From positions 992,001 through 1,056,000 of the forward strand of contig NZ_LR134525.1 in the NCBI RefSeq assembly GCF_900638555.1: DNA of 64,000 bases, read 5' to 3'. The notes under the pieces are model-generated. The model saw nothing but the letters and a program-made list of their open reading frames with translations. It was not told where the DNA came from and searched no databases. The translations under genes were made by a program, and so were the position numbers. The stretch is from Neisseria meningitidis (GTDB taxonomy: Bacteria; Pseudomonadota; Gammaproteobacteria; Burkholderiales; Neisseriaceae). Below, in pieces: positions 22,767 to 32,746 of the stretch (positions are counted from its first letter, which is position 1; each line of letters opens with the position of its first letter).

Positions 22767-25043
22767 ATGGCACAAACTACACTCAAACCCATTGTTTTAT
22801 CAATTCTTTTAATCAACACACCCCTCCTCGCCCAAGCGCATGAAACTGAGCAATCGGTGGGCTTGGAAACGGTTACCGTCGTCGGCAAAAGCCGTCCGCG
22901 CGCCACATCCGGGCTGCTGCACACTTCGACCGCCTCCGACAAAATCATCAGCGGCGACACCTTGCGACAAAAAGCCGTCAACTTGGGCGATGCTTTGGAC
23001 GGCGTGCCGGGCATTCACGCCTCGCAATACGGCGGCGGCGCGTCCGCTCCCGTTATTCGCGGTCAAACAGGCAGGCGGATTAAAGTGTTGAACCATCACG
23101 GCGAAACAGGCGATATGGCGGATTTTTCGCCCGATCACGCCATTATGGTAGATACCGCCTTGTCGCAACAGGTCGAAATCCTGCGCGGGCCGGTTACGCT
23201 CTTGTACAGCTCGGGCAATGTGGCGGGGCTGGTCGATGTTGCCGATGGCAAAATCCCCGAAAAAATGCCTGAAAACGGCGTATCGGGCGAACTCGGATTG
23301 CGTTTGAGCAGCGGCAATCTGGAAAAACTCACGTCCGGCGGCATCAATATCGGTTTGGGCAAAAACTTTGTATTGCACACGGAAGGGCTGTACCGCAAAT
23401 CGGGGGATTACGCCGTACCGCGTTACCGCAATCTGAAACGCCTGCCCGACAGCCACGCCGATTCGCAAACGGGCAGCATCGGGCTGTCTTGGGTTGGCGA
23501 AAAAGGTTTTATCGGCGTAGCGTACAGCGACCGTCGCGACCAATATGGTCTGCCTGCCCACAGCCACGAATACGATGATTGCCACGCCGACATCATCTGG
23601 CAAAAGAGCTTGATTAACAAACGCTATTTACAGCTTTATCCGCACTTGTTGACCGAAGAAGACGTTGATTACGACAATCCGGGCTTGAGCTGCGGCTTCC
23701 ACGACGACGATGATGCACACGCACACACCCACAACGGCAGACCGTGGATAGACCTGCGCAACAAACGCTACGAACTCCGCGCCGAATGGAAGCAGCCGCT
23801 CCCCGGTTTTGAAGCCCTGCGCGTACATCTGAACCGCAACGACTACCACCACGACGAAAAAGCAGGCGATGCAGTAGAAAACTTTTTTAACAACCAAACG
23901 CAAAACGCCCGTATCGAGTTGCGCCACCAACCTATAGGCCGTCTGAAAGGCAGTTGGGGCGTGCAATATTTACAACAAAAATCCAGTGCTTTATCTGCCA
24001 CATCCGAAGCGGTCAAACAACCGATGCTGCTTGACAATAAAGTGCAACATTACAGCTTTTTTGGTGTAGAACAGGCAAACTGGGACAACTTCACGCTTGA
24101 AGGCGGCGTACGCGTGGAAAAACAAAAAGCCTCCATCCAGTACGACAAAGCATTGATTGATCGGGAAAACTACTACAACCAGCCCCTGCCCGACCTCGGC
24201 GCACACCGCCAAACCGCCCGCTCGTTCGCACTTTCGGGCAACTGGTATTTCACGCCACAACACAAACTCAGCCTGACCGCCTCCCATCAGGAACGCCTGC
24301 CGTCAACGCAAGAGCTGTACGCACACGGCAAACACGTTGCCACCAACACTTTTGAAGTCGGCAACAAACACCTCAACAAAGAGCGTTCCAACAACATCGA
24401 ACTCGCGCTGGGCTACGAAGGCGACCGCTGGCAATACAATCTGGCACTCTACCGCAACCGCTTCGGCAACTACATTTACGCCCAAACCTTAAACGACGGA
24501 CGCGGCCCCAAATCCATCGAAGACGACAGCGAAATGAAGCTCGTGCGCTACAACCAATCCGGTGCCGACTTCTACGGCGCGGAAGGCGAAATCTACTTCA
24601 AACCGACACTGCGCTACCGCATCGGCGTTTCCGGCGACTATGTACGAGGCCGTCTGAAAAACCTGCCATCCCTACCCGGTAGGGAAGATGCCTACGGCAA
24701 CCGTCCTTTCATCGCACAGGACGACCAAAACGCCCCTCGCGTTCCGGCTGCGCGCCTCGGCGTCCACCTGAAAGCCTCGCTGACCGACCGTATCGATGCC
24801 AACTTGGACTACTACCGCGTGTTCGCCCAAAACAAACTCGCCCGCTACGAAACGCGCACGCCCGGACACCATATGCTCAACGTCGGTGCAAACTACCGCC
24901 GCAATACGCGCTATGGCGAGTGGAATTGGTACGTCAAAGCCGACAACCTGCTCAACCAATCCGTTTACGCCCACAGCAGCTTCCTCTCTGATACGCCGCA
25001 AATGGGCCGCAGCTTTACCGGCGGCGTGAACGTGAAGTTTTAA
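22767..25043 (+). CDS. znuD: TonB-dependent outer-membrane zinc receptor ZnuD
   Basis: ZnuD imports free zinc (and has been linked to haem) across the outer membrane with TonB energy. The 758-residue protein starts at MAQTTLKPIVLSILLINTPL, with a signal peptide ending near LAQA. The plug domain follows (ETVTVVGKSRPRATSG as TonB box region; DALDGVPGIHASQYGGGASA; VEILRGPVTLLYSSGNVAGL). Then come barrel strands up to the terminal Phe. A zinc-binding surface loop is visible near residues 270-330: CHADIIW, a second Cys, and an Asp/His run (HDDDDAHAHTH). A start six codons upstream is possible. Confidence 0.95.
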   Translation: MAQTTLKPIVLSILLINTPLLAQAHETEQSVGLETVTVVGKSRPRATSGLLHTSTASDKIISGDTLRQKAVNLGDALDGVPGIHASQYGGGASAPVIRGQTGRRIKVLNHHGETGDMADFSPDHAIMVDTALSQQVEILRGPVTLLYSSGNVAGLVDVADGKIPEKMPENGVSGELGLRLSSGNLEKLTSGGINIGLGKNFVLHTEGLYRKSGDYAVPRYRNLKRLPDSHADSQTGSIGLSWVGEKGFIGVAYSDRRDQYGLPAHSHEYDDCHADIIWQKSLINKRYLQLYPHLLTEEDVDYDNPGLSCGFHDDDDAHAHTHNGRPWIDLRNKRYELRAEWKQPLPGFEALRVHLNRNDYHHDEKAGDAVENFFNNQTQNARIELRHQPIGRLKGSWGVQYLQQKSSALSATSEAVKQPMLLDNKVQHYSFFGVEQANWDNFTLEGGVRVEKQKASIQYDKALIDRENYYNQPLPDLGAHRQTARSFALSGNWYFTPQHKLSLTASHQERLPSTQELYAHGKHVATNTFEVGNKHLNKERSNNIELALGYEGDRWQYNLALYRNRFGNYIYAQTLNDGRGPKSIEDDSEMKLVRYNQSGADFYGAEGEIYFKPTLRYRIGVSGDYVRGRLKNLPSLPGREDAYGNRPFIAQDDQNAPRVPAARLGVHLKASLTDRIDANLDYYRVFAQNKLARYETRTPGHHMLNVGANYRRNTRYGEWNWYVKADNLLNQSVYAHSSFLSDTPQMGRSFTGGVNVKF

Positions 25044-25059
25044 AATCGGACAGGCAAAC

Positions 25060-25097
25060 AAAAAAGGTTTTCAGACGGCATTCTGAAAACCTTTTTT
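25060..25097. terminator. Terminator behind znuD
   Basis: AAAAAAGGTTTTCAGA and TCTGAAAACCTTTTTT (16-bp perfect stem) surround CGGCAT; it includes part of a DUS and ends in T-runs. Confidence 0.88.
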
Positions 25098-25237
25098 CTT
25101 TTTAATCAATTTGTTAGGAAATATGGCAAAGACAAAGAACAAACCACTATGCCATCATTCCCATTTTCTTTGTTTCATCATTCTTGCTTTCACGCCGTCA
25201 TTCTCGCAAAAGCAGAAAAATCAAAGGCAGAAACCCA

Positions 25238-25927
25238 TCATTCCCGCGCAGGCGAGAATCCAATTCATTCGGTTTCAGCCGTTTCCGATAAATCGCCTTA
25301 GCATTTGGGTTCTAGATTCCCACTTTCGTGGGAATGACGGCGTAAAGGTTTCTGTTTTTTAAGTTTTAGGTAACTAATGAGTCGTCATTCCCGCACAGGC
25401 GGGAATCCAATTCGTTCGGTTTCAGCCGTTTCCGATAAATCGCCTTAGCATTTGGGTTCTAGATTCCCACTTTCATGGGAATGACGCGGAAAGGTTTCTG
25501 TTTTTTTTTAAGTTTTAGGTAACTAATGTGCCGTCATTCCCGCGCAGGCGGGAATCCAATTCGTTCGGTTTCAGCCGTTTCCGATAAATCGCCTTAGCAT
25601 TTGGGTTCTAGATTCCCACTTTCGTGGGAATGAGGCGGAAAGGTTTCTGTTTTTTTTTAAGTTTTAGGTAACTAATGTGCCGTCATTCCCGCGCAGGCGG
25701 GAATCCAATTCGTTCGGTTTCAGCCGTTTCCGATAAATCACTGTAACGTTAAGTTCCCGGATTCCCACTTTCGTGGGAATGACGGCGTAAAGGTTTCCGT
25801 TTTTTAAGTTTTAGGTAACTAATGAGTTGTCATTCCCGCGCAGGCGGGAATCCAATTCGTTCGGTTTCAGCCGTTTCCGATAAATCGCTGTAACGTTAAG
25901 TTCCCGGATTCCCATTTTCGTGAACAT
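25238..25927. repeat. Tandem dRS3/RS array (NIME), five units of about 148 bp
   Basis: dRS3 sites of the first type (ATTCCCGCGCAGGCGGGAAT and variants) start at 25240, 25387, 25536, 25685 and 25832, giving spacings of 147, 149, 149 and 147. Each unit also has a second dRS3 (ATTCCCACTTTCGTGGGAAT) at 25316, 25463, 25612 and 25761, and shared spacers (gtttcagccgtttccgataa; taagttttaggtaactaatg). The fifth unit ends in a broken half-site near 25920. Nothing else is seen in the 975-bp stretch between znuD and psd; an 83-codon frame at 25111 is repeat-derived. Confidence 0.93.
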
Positions 25928-26018
25928 AACGGTGTGAACATTAGCAAAAATTCAAAAAACCAAACTTCCTCATTCGTGTGAATGATGATACTGATATTTT
26001 CTATTTCAGTTCGCAAAA

Positions 26019-26816
26019 TTAATCTTTCAACACATCTTGCACAGCCGCCTGAATCTTAGCCGCCACTGCCTCGATTTGCCGTTGTTCGGCAGATGGGTTT
26101 GCCGCTGTTTCAACCGGAGCAGTTTGTAAAGCAGGCTCAGATTCAGGCTCGGATTCGATTTGCGGCGCAGTCAGCGGCAAACGCGCCAATACAGTGCTGA
26201 CACCGTTTACTTTATCGCCAATCGCCACTTGCGCCTGCGCATCGACAGGCAGATACATATCCACGCGCGAGCCAAAACGGATAAAGCCATAGCGTTCGCC
26301 GCGAGACAGTTTCGCACCTGCTTGGGTGTAGCACAAAATACGGCGCGCCACCAAACCGGCCACTTGAACAAAAGTAATTTCACGACCGGAAGCCGTAGTC
26401 GCCAACACCGCATTACGTTCGTTTTCCGTGCTGGCTTTGTCCAAATCCGCATTCACGAATTTGCCTTTGTTATAGACCACTTTCGTTACCGTACAATCGG
26501 CAGGCGATTTTTGCGAATGCACGTTGAACACGTTCATAAAAATACTGATTTTCAAAGCATCGACATCACGATACGGATCGCGTGCGCGCTCGACCACCAC
26601 GATACGGCCGTCAACCGGACTCAACACTGCTTCAGGATTTTGCGGAATCTCACGCGCAGGGTCGCGGAAAAACTGCAGGGCAAATACGGTAAACACCCAA
26701 AACGGCAAAGACCACCAGCCGCAACACATCGACACCAGCAGGCTCAAAGCCAAACCGCCGCCAATAATCGGCCAGCCCTCACGGGCGATAATCGGGTGGG
26801 GGTAAAGACGGTTCAT
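26019..26816 (-). CDS. psd: Phosphatidylserine decarboxylase proenzyme
   Basis: Psd converts phosphatidylserine to phosphatidylethanolamine, the main membrane lipid. The 265-residue precursor begins [20 protein letters not shown] with two membrane segments ([20 protein letters not shown] and beyond). It has [27 protein letters not shown] and the self-cleavage region RFGSRVDM, where Ser becomes the pyruvoyl group. The last 50 residues ([16 protein letters not shown] and on) form a low-complexity Glu/Pro/Ala extension that the short Psd class normally lacks. Confidence 0.93.
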   Translation of the reverse strand: MNRLYPHPIIAREGWPIIGGGLALSLLVSMCCGWWSLPFWVFTVFALQFFRDPAREIPQNPEAVLSPVDGRIVVVERARDPYRDVDALKISIFMNVFNVHSQKSPADCTVTKVVYNKGKFVNADLDKASTENERNAVLATTASGREITFVQVAGLVARRILCYTQAGAKLSRGERYGFIRFGSRVDMYLPVDAQAQVAIGDKVNGVSTVLARLPLTAPQIESEPESEPALQTAPVETAANPSAEQRQIEAVAAKIQAAVQDVLKD

Positions 26817-26887
26817 TTGTCATCCTTTTGTTCAAGCGGGTTAAAATTGCCGACATTATAGCGGAATCTGCCGTACTCCGCCGACAA

Positions 26888-26917
26888 ATGCCGTCTGAAC
26901 GCGGCTTCAGACGGCAT
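26888..26917. other. Inverted DUS between the divergent genes psd and uvrA
   Basis: ATGCCGTCTGAA (26888-26899) and TTCAGACGGCAT (26906-26917) form a 12-bp stem in the shared promoter region, where no terminator is needed for either flanking gene. Confidence 0.8.
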
Positions 26918-26970
26918 CCGAGAAAGTGCTACAATACCAGTTTTCCTTTATTTTTCAGGCGGCATCCATT

Positions 26971-29823
26971 ATGTGCAACCATCATCCCCAACATTCGCAC
27001 GACAACGACACCATCCGCATACGCGGCGCGCGCACGCATAATTTGAAAAACGTCGATTTGGACATTCCGCGCCACAAGCTCGTAGTGGTAACAGGCTTAT
27101 CGGGCAGCGGCAAATCATCGCTGGCGTTCGACACGCTGTATGCCGAAGGACAGCGGCGTTATGTCGAGAGCCTGTCCGCCTATGCGCGGCAGTTTTTGCA
27201 GATGATGGACAAACCCGATGTCGATTTGATCGAGGGTCTGTCGCCCGCGATTTCCATCGAGCAGAAATCCACCAGCCACAATCCGCGTTCCACCGTCGGC
27301 ACGGTTACGGAAATCCACGATTACCTGCGCCTTTTGTACGCACGCGTCGGCACGCCGTATTGCCCCGAACACAATCTGCCGCTATCCAGCCAAACCGTAT
27401 CTCAGATGGTCGATGCCGTATTAAAACTGCCGGAAGACACGCGCGTGATGATTCTTGCGCCGGCAGTTCGTGAGCGTAAGGGCGAGTTTGTCGACTTCTT
27501 TGCTGACTTGCAGGCGCAAGGCTTTGCCCGTGTGCGCGTGGACGGCGAGGTCTATCAGCTTGACGAAGTGCCGAAGCTGGAAAAAAACATCAAACACAAT
27601 ATCGACGTGGTCATCGACCGCGTGAAAGTGAAGGCGAACATCAAGCAGCGGCTGGCGGAAAGTTTTGAAACCGCGCTGCGCCACGGCAACGAGCGCGCGC
27701 TGGCGATGGAAATGGACAGCGGCGAAGAGCATTGGTTTTCCGCGCGTTTCGCCTGCCCCGTATGTTCGTACAGCCTGCCCGAATTGGAGCCGCGCCTCTT
27801 TTCGTTCAACAACCCGATGGGCTCCTGCCCGACTTGCGACGGCTTGGGCAACACCAATTTCTTCGACTCCGAAAAAGTGGTCGCGCATCCCGAATTGTCG
27901 CTGGCTTCGGGCGCGATTGACGGCTGGGACAAGCGCAACCAGTTCTATTTCCAAATGATTCAGTCGCTGGCGCGGCATTACGGTTTCGACGTGCAGGCTG
28001 CTTGGGAAACCCTACCTGCAAAAATCAAAAAAGTCGTGTTGCACGGCTCGGGCAAGGAAGTCATTGATTTCACTTACCTGTCCGAACGCGGCACCACCTT
28101 CAACCGCAGCCACGCCTTCGAAGGCATCATCCCCAATCTCGAACGCCGCTACCGCGAAACCGACAGCGAAACCGTGCGCGAAAAACTGCGCGAATACCAA
28201 AACCACCGCGCCTGCCCGAGCTGCGGCGGCGCACGTTTGCGCAAAGAAGCCCGCTACGTTTACGTCAGCGGTGAGCCGTTGCACGAAGTTTCCGCCTGGC
28301 CGCTCACCAAAACCCACCAATTCTTTGAAACACTGGATTTAGACGGCAACAAAAAACAAATCGCCGAAAAAATCCTCAAAGAAATCACCGAACGCCTCGG
28401 CTTCCTGATTAACGTCGGGCTGGATTACCTGAATTTAAGCCGCTCCGCCGAAACCCTCTCCGGCGGCGAAGCCCAGCGCATCCGCCTCGCCAGCCAAATC
28501 GGCAGCGGCCTGACCGGCGTGATGTATGTACTGGACGAACCCTCCATCGGCCTGCACCAGCGTGACAATGACCGCCTGCTGGCCACCCTCAAACGACTGC
28601 GCGATTTGGGCAACAGCGTGATTGTGGTCGAACACGACGAAGACGCCATCCGCGAAGCCGATTTCGTGGTCGATATGGGCCCCGGCGCAGGCGAACACGG
28701 CGGCAACGTATTGATTGCCGACACGCCCGAAAACGTCGCCAAATGTGAAAACTCCGTTACCGGACAATACCTCAGCGGCAAAAAATCCATTGCCGTGCCG
28801 TCTGAACGCACGCCCGTCAATCCCGGCCGAATGCTCGTCCTCAAAGGCGCGCGCGGCAACAACCTCAAAAACGTTACCCTCGAACTGCCGCTCGGTTTAA
28901 TTACCTGCATCACCGGCGTATCCGGCAGCGGCAAGTCCACCCTGATTAACGACACCCTCGCCAAAATCACCGCCCGCGAACTCAACCGCGCCCAAGAAGA
29001 ACCCGCCCCATACGACGACATCCGCGGCCTCGAACACCTCGACAAAGTCATCAACGTCGACCAATCCCCCATCGGTCGCACCCCGCGCTCCAACCCCGCC
29101 ACCTACACCGGCCTGTTCACCCCCATCCGCGAACTCTTCGCCGGCGTACCCCTCTCGCGCGAACGCGGCTACAACGTCGGCAGATTCTCCTTCAACGTCA
29201 AAGGCGGCCGCTGCGAAGCCTGCCAAGGCGACGGCGTGATTAAAGTCGAAATGCACTTCCTGCCCGACGTGTACGTCCCCTGCGAAGTCTGCCACGGCAA
29301 ACGCTACAACCGCGAAACCCTCGAAATCCAATACAAAGGCAAAAACATCAGTCAAGTCCTCGACATGGCCGTCGAAGAAGCCCGCGAATTCTTCGACGCC
29401 GTCCCCACCGTATCGCGCAAACTGCAAACCTTGATGGACGTAGGCTTAGGCTACATCCGTCTCGGCCAATCCGCCACCACCCTCTCCGGCGGCGAAGCCC
29501 AGCGCGTCAAACTCGCCTTGGAACTCTCCAAACGCGACACCGGCAGAACGCTCTACATCCTCGACGAACCCACCACCGGCCTACACTTCGCCGACATCGC
29601 CCTGCTGCTGGAAGTCATAGACCGTCTGAAAGGCAAAGGCAACTCGATAGTGATTATCGAGCATAATCTGGATGTGATTAAAACCGCCGATTGGATTGTG
29701 GACTTAGGGCCAGAAGGCGGCGACGGCGGAGGGAGGATTATTGCGGTGGGGACGCCTGAAGAAGTGGCGGAAGAGAAAAGTAGTTATACTGGAAAGTATT
29801 TAAGTATGATTCTGAAAGGCTGA
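26971..29823 (+). CDS. uvrA: Excinuclease ABC subunit A
   Basis: UvrA is the damage-sensing ATPase of nucleotide excision repair. The 950-residue protein starts at ATG 26971 ([20 protein letters not shown]). Walker A of the first ATPase is [15 protein letters not shown] (about residue 42). Zinc-finger cysteines lie in CPVCSYS...CPTC and CPSCGGARL, the first signature is [20 protein letters not shown], the second Walker A is [15 protein letters not shown], and the last zinc site is [11 protein letters not shown]. The upstream ATG at 26926 lies in the DUS leader and was rejected. The last 60 codons shift to AT-rich usage, next to the restriction-modification genes. Confidence 0.96.
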   Translation: MCNHHPQHSHDNDTIRIRGARTHNLKNVDLDIPRHKLVVVTGLSGSGKSSLAFDTLYAEGQRRYVESLSAYARQFLQMMDKPDVDLIEGLSPAISIEQKSTSHNPRSTVGTVTEIHDYLRLLYARVGTPYCPEHNLPLSSQTVSQMVDAVLKLPEDTRVMILAPAVRERKGEFVDFFADLQAQGFARVRVDGEVYQLDEVPKLEKNIKHNIDVVIDRVKVKANIKQRLAESFETALRHGNERALAMEMDSGEEHWFSARFACPVCSYSLPELEPRLFSFNNPMGSCPTCDGLGNTNFFDSEKVVAHPELSLASGAIDGWDKRNQFYFQMIQSLARHYGFDVQAAWETLPAKIKKVVLHGSGKEVIDFTYLSERGTTFNRSHAFEGIIPNLERRYRETDSETVREKLREYQNHRACPSCGGARLRKEARYVYVSGEPLHEVSAWPLTKTHQFFETLDLDGNKKQIAEKILKEITERLGFLINVGLDYLNLSRSAETLSGGEAQRIRLASQIGSGLTGVMYVLDEPSIGLHQRDNDRLLATLKRLRDLGNSVIVVEHDEDAIREADFVVDMGPGAGEHGGNVLIADTPENVAKCENSVTGQYLSGKKSIAVPSERTPVNPGRMLVLKGARGNNLKNVTLELPLGLITCITGVSGSGKSTLINDTLAKITARELNRAQEEPAPYDDIRGLEHLDKVINVDQSPIGRTPRSNPATYTGLFTPIRELFAGVPLSRERGYNVGRFSFNVKGGRCEACQGDGVIKVEMHFLPDVYVPCEVCHGKRYNRETLEIQYKGKNISQVLDMAVEEAREFFDAVPTVSRKLQTLMDVGLGYIRLGQSATTLSGGEAQRVKLALELSKRDTGRTLYILDEPTTGLHFADIALLLEVIDRLKGKGNSIVIIEHNLDVIKTADWIVDLGPEGGDGGGRIIAVGTPEEVAEEKSSYTGKYLSMILKG

Positions 29824-29825
29824 AA

Positions 29826-30683
29826 ATGAAAAAATTTGAAATACAGTTTAATAAAAACTCTACTGTTATTCTTGGAGATTGTTTAGAAGTTCTAAAAACA
29901 TTACCAAGTTCAAGTGTAGATTTAATTTTTGCAGATCCTCCTTACGGAATTGGTAAAGATTTTGGGAATAATAAAGACTTTTTTGCAGATGCTTATCAAT
30001 ATTTAGATTGGTGTGCCTCGTGGATTGATGAATGTATGAGAGTTTTAAAAGACAACGGCACAATGTATTTAATGAGTTCTGTACAATATATGCCTATTTT
30101 AGATAGGTATGTAGATGAAAAATATTTCATTATAAATAGAATTGTTTGGTCTTACGATTCATCAGGTGTTCAAGCTAAAAATAAATTTGGCTCTACCTAC
30201 GAGCCAATTCTAATGTTTACACATCACAAAAACAGCAAATATACATTTAATTCCGAAGATATTTTAATAGAGGCAAAGACAGGAGCTGAAAGAAAACTGA
30301 TAGATTATCGAAAAACTCCGCCGCAGCCCTATAATGCAAAAAAGATACCTAGTAATGTATGGGAATTTAATAGAGTTCGTTACAAAATGGATGAATACGA
30401 AAATCACCCTACACAAAAACCCGAGAAGTTATTAGAGAGAATTATTTTAGCTTCAAGCAATAAAGGGGATACCATATTAGATCCATTTAGCGGCTCATTT
30501 ACTACTTCTTCTGTCGCAGTACGACTAAAAAGGAAGGCAATAGGTATAGAAATTAATCCAGATTATTTTAAGATTGGTATTAGAAGAACTCATATTTCTA
30601 ATGAGTATAATGGGGAATTTTTAACTAAAAACAAGATGAGAAAAACTAGCAATAAATCAAAAAAAGATCATAGTAAAACTTAA
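29826..30683 (+). CDS. Type II DNA adenine methyltransferase, YhdJ-like (beta class)
   Basis: The 285-residue enzyme has the beta-class order: catalytic motif IV DPPYG near residue 37, then the target-recognition region, then the AdoMet motif ILDPFSGSFTTSSVA near residue 225. Long stretches (RIVWSYDSSGVQAK, EPILMF, EAKTGAERKLIDYRK, VWEFNRVRYKMDEYENHPTQ) are almost the same as remembered E. coli YhdJ, which methylates ATGCAT. That specificity is an inference. It starts two bases after the uvrA stop and uses uvrA's end as its ribosome site (AAAGG), so it may be translationally coupled. Strongly AT-rich, hence probably acquired. Confidence 0.88.
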   Translation: MKKFEIQFNKNSTVILGDCLEVLKTLPSSSVDLIFADPPYGIGKDFGNNKDFFADAYQYLDWCASWIDECMRVLKDNGTMYLMSSVQYMPILDRYVDEKYFIINRIVWSYDSSGVQAKNKFGSTYEPILMFTHHKNSKYTFNSEDILIEAKTGAERKLIDYRKTPPQPYNAKKIPSNVWEFNRVRYKMDEYENHPTQKPEKLLERIILASSNKGDTILDPFSGSFTTSSVAVRLKRKAIGIEINPDYFKIGIRRTHISNEYNGEFLTKNKMRKTSNKSKKDHSKT

Positions 30684-30701
30684 ATTTAATAGAGGTTTAA
30701 A

Positions 30702-31772
30702 ATGAAAGAATTTGTTCAAGAAATTTTAATACAGTATTACCCTGATAATTACTCTTATATCTACAACAAAAGCCCATTATTACAGTATTTGGATTCAAAA
30801 ATGGGGGCAATCTATGGGAATTCTAAGACCCGTAGAAGTTTGGCTAATATATATGCCATATATTCCTTACTGCATTTCTATGCTGAAAGTAAATTTATCA
30901 ATAAACCAGAAGAATACAAAAAGTTCTACGGTTTTGAATATAACAAATTGTTTTATTTCTATCGGTCATTATATGGAGGAGATAAATTACAGAATCACGC
31001 TCTAAATAGTCGTGTAAATGGAGAGTTTAAAAATAAGTTTAACGAAGAATTAATAATTATCAACAATGGAAAATATTTAATTAATATTAAATATTTATAT
31101 GTTGATAATTTTGACTTGTGCCAAGTTTCTATTGATATTATAGAAAAATATATTTATCTATTAAAGTGTAAAGATAGTTTTTTAGTCGAAACAATTGAAA
31201 ATTTATTTGAATCTCATGATGTCAGTGAAAAGAAAAGACAAATTTCAATTTTATTAAATGAAAAATCAGAAGCAAGAATTTTTGAAATTATTTCGTATGC
31301 GATTTTAAAGAATCATTACAAAAATATCTCTGTATTCTTTGAATATTCTAGAGATAGTTTACAAGAAGAGTTTTTAAAATTATATAAAACTGGTAGAACA
31401 AATGCTAACGATGGTGGAATTGATTTTGTAATGAAGCCATTGGGTAGATTCTTCCAGGTAACGGAAGTAAATAATTTTGATAAGTATTTGTTGGATATAG
31501 ATAAAGTATTGCACTTTCCTATTACATTTGTTGTTAAAACAGAAACATCAAAGGATCAAGTTAATTCGGAATTAATCGAATATATTAATAATAAATCAAA
31601 TGGTATGGAGGTAATTATTAATAGATATAAAAATGCGATTGAAGAGATTATAACTATTAACGAGTTAAATGATTGGTTAAATGAATTGTGCAATTGCGAT
31701 ATAGATAAATTACTTAAAGATATCGATTTATACTATAAGCTTGAGTTAAATCTATTAGCTAATGATGAATAA
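30702..31772 (+). CDS. Probable cognate restriction endonuclease
   Basis: The 356-residue protein follows the methyltransferase by 18 bases (ribosome site AGAGG) and shares its very AT-rich composition. The N-terminal 200 residues are helical and unfamiliar. The C-terminal part has a PD-(D/E)xK-like core: NANDGGIDFVMKPLGRFFQV followed by TEVN (about residues 236-258), with Asp, Gln/Glu positions as in diverged nucleases. Pairing with an orphan-free methyltransferase makes a type II enzyme likely. The family is not recognised and the recognition site is inferred only from the methylase. Confidence 0.68.
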   Translation: MKEFVQEILIQYYPDNYSYIYNKSPLLQYLDSKMGAIYGNSKTRRSLANIYAIYSLLHFYAESKFINKPEEYKKFYGFEYNKLFYFYRSLYGGDKLQNHALNSRVNGEFKNKFNEELIIINNGKYLINIKYLYVDNFDLCQVSIDIIEKYIYLLKCKDSFLVETIENLFESHDVSEKKRQISILLNEKSEARIFEIISYAILKNHYKNISVFFEYSRDSLQEEFLKLYKTGRTNANDGGIDFVMKPLGRFFQVTEVNNFDKYLLDIDKVLHFPITFVVKTETSKDQVNSELIEYINNKSNGMEVIINRYKNAIEEIITINELNDWLNELCNCDIDKLLKDIDLYYKLELNLLANDE

Positions 31773-31803
31773 TTAAGCAAGCCGTAGCCTGCATATCCAA
31801 CCG

Positions 31804-31893
31804 ACCGCGTGCGTGGCTGCGCCACACACCCTACCTGTGAATTATGCGGAACTTCAAAACCAACGTGTAGGGTATATGCGGTACGCACGCGGT
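31804..31893. repeat. REP-like imperfect palindrome upstream of the RAYT remnant
   Basis: ACCGCGTGCGT (31804-31814) is repeated inverted as ACGCACGCGGT (31883-31893), with inner partly complementary acaccctac and gtagggta segments. Such structures accompany REP-associated tyrosine transposases. Otherwise 31773-32055 holds only scattered degenerate DUS motifs (tcagacgacc, cgtctgaaaa). Confidence 0.55.
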
Positions 31894-32055
31894 TGCTGCT
31901 TGATTGACGGTTTGCCGTTTCAACTTTTAACTGCGTTGAAGCTAGCGCTTTCAGACGACCTCTGATATCGTCTGAAAACCTCAACTTCAACAAAGTTAAA
32001 AACTTAAACAACAAATCATTCCTTCTCCAACATCCAAACCACAAACAAAAATCCT

Positions 32056-32575
32056 ATGGCGCGTTATCGCAGAAACTTCATTGCCGGCGGCACATTCTTT
32101 TTCACCGTCAAACTCGCCGATCCAAAATCACACCTGCTTGTCGAACGTATCGGCTTCGCGTGCGGCTTATATGGATGTGCAAAAACAATATTCCTTTGAA
32201 ACCGTCGCCGTATCCGTGCTGCCGAACCACATTCACGCCATTTGGACGCTGCCGCCCGATGATGCGGATTATTCCCTACTCCGGCGGCTGATTAAAACCA
32301 AATTCTCCGCACATTTCCCTCATGCCCAAAACCTGTCTGCAAGCAAACAGCGGCGGCACGAACGCGGTATTTGGCATCGGCGTTTTTACGAACACACCGT
32401 GCGCGATGAAACGGATTTGCGGCGTTGTGCAAACCATATCCGTTCCAATCCTATCAAACAAAAAATGTCGCGAGCCGAAACAGAAACCGGAACAATCCTG
32501 CAAAAAATAATATCAGTCTTTTCAAATGCGATACTTATCCATTCCCAGACTTCAAACAAGGCGTGTGCAACCTGA
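32056..32575 (+). pseudogene. REP-associated tyrosine transposase (RAYT), frameshifted
   Basis: ATG 32056 opens MARYRRNFIAGGTFFFTVKL, the typical RAYT N terminus, but the frame is lost near 32155. The continuation in another frame gives AYMDVQKQYSFETVAVSVLP, then NHIHAIW with the HUH histidines, and RRFYEHTVRDETDLRRCANH. After NPIK the sequence no longer matches and ends at 32575, so the C terminus is also decayed. RAYTs are single-copy Y1 transposases that move REP palindromes. Confidence 0.8.
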
Positions 32576-32680
32576 CTTACGGGTTTGCTCCTGTTTGACC
32601 GATAAATATTCTGACTGCCTCAAAGGGCAAAAAATAATGTGGGTATGTTGAGGCTGCCTCTTTTTGAAATGACAAACAAA

Positions 32681-32718
32681 ATGCCGTCTGAAACCCGATT
32701 TCCGGTTTCAGACGGCAT
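32681..32718. terminator. Inverted DUS terminator behind sucD
   Basis: ATGCCGTCTGAAACC (32681-32695) and GGTTTCAGACGGCAT (32704-32718) form a 15-bp stem 29 bases after the sucD stop, ending the TCA block. Confidence 0.88.
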
Positions 32719-32746
32719 TTGATGTTTAATCAGTTGTCAAACCTGA

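Noticed and set aside
25111-25362. 83-codon frame after znuD
   Set aside because: Most of it is translated dRS3 repeat (the IPAQARIQF-type peptide recurs wherever the repeat is open).
25238-25927. Regularly spaced repeats resembling a CRISPR array
   Set aside because: The repeats are 20-bp dRS3 palindromes in 148-bp units with conserved spacers; no cas genes are present and spacers are not unique.
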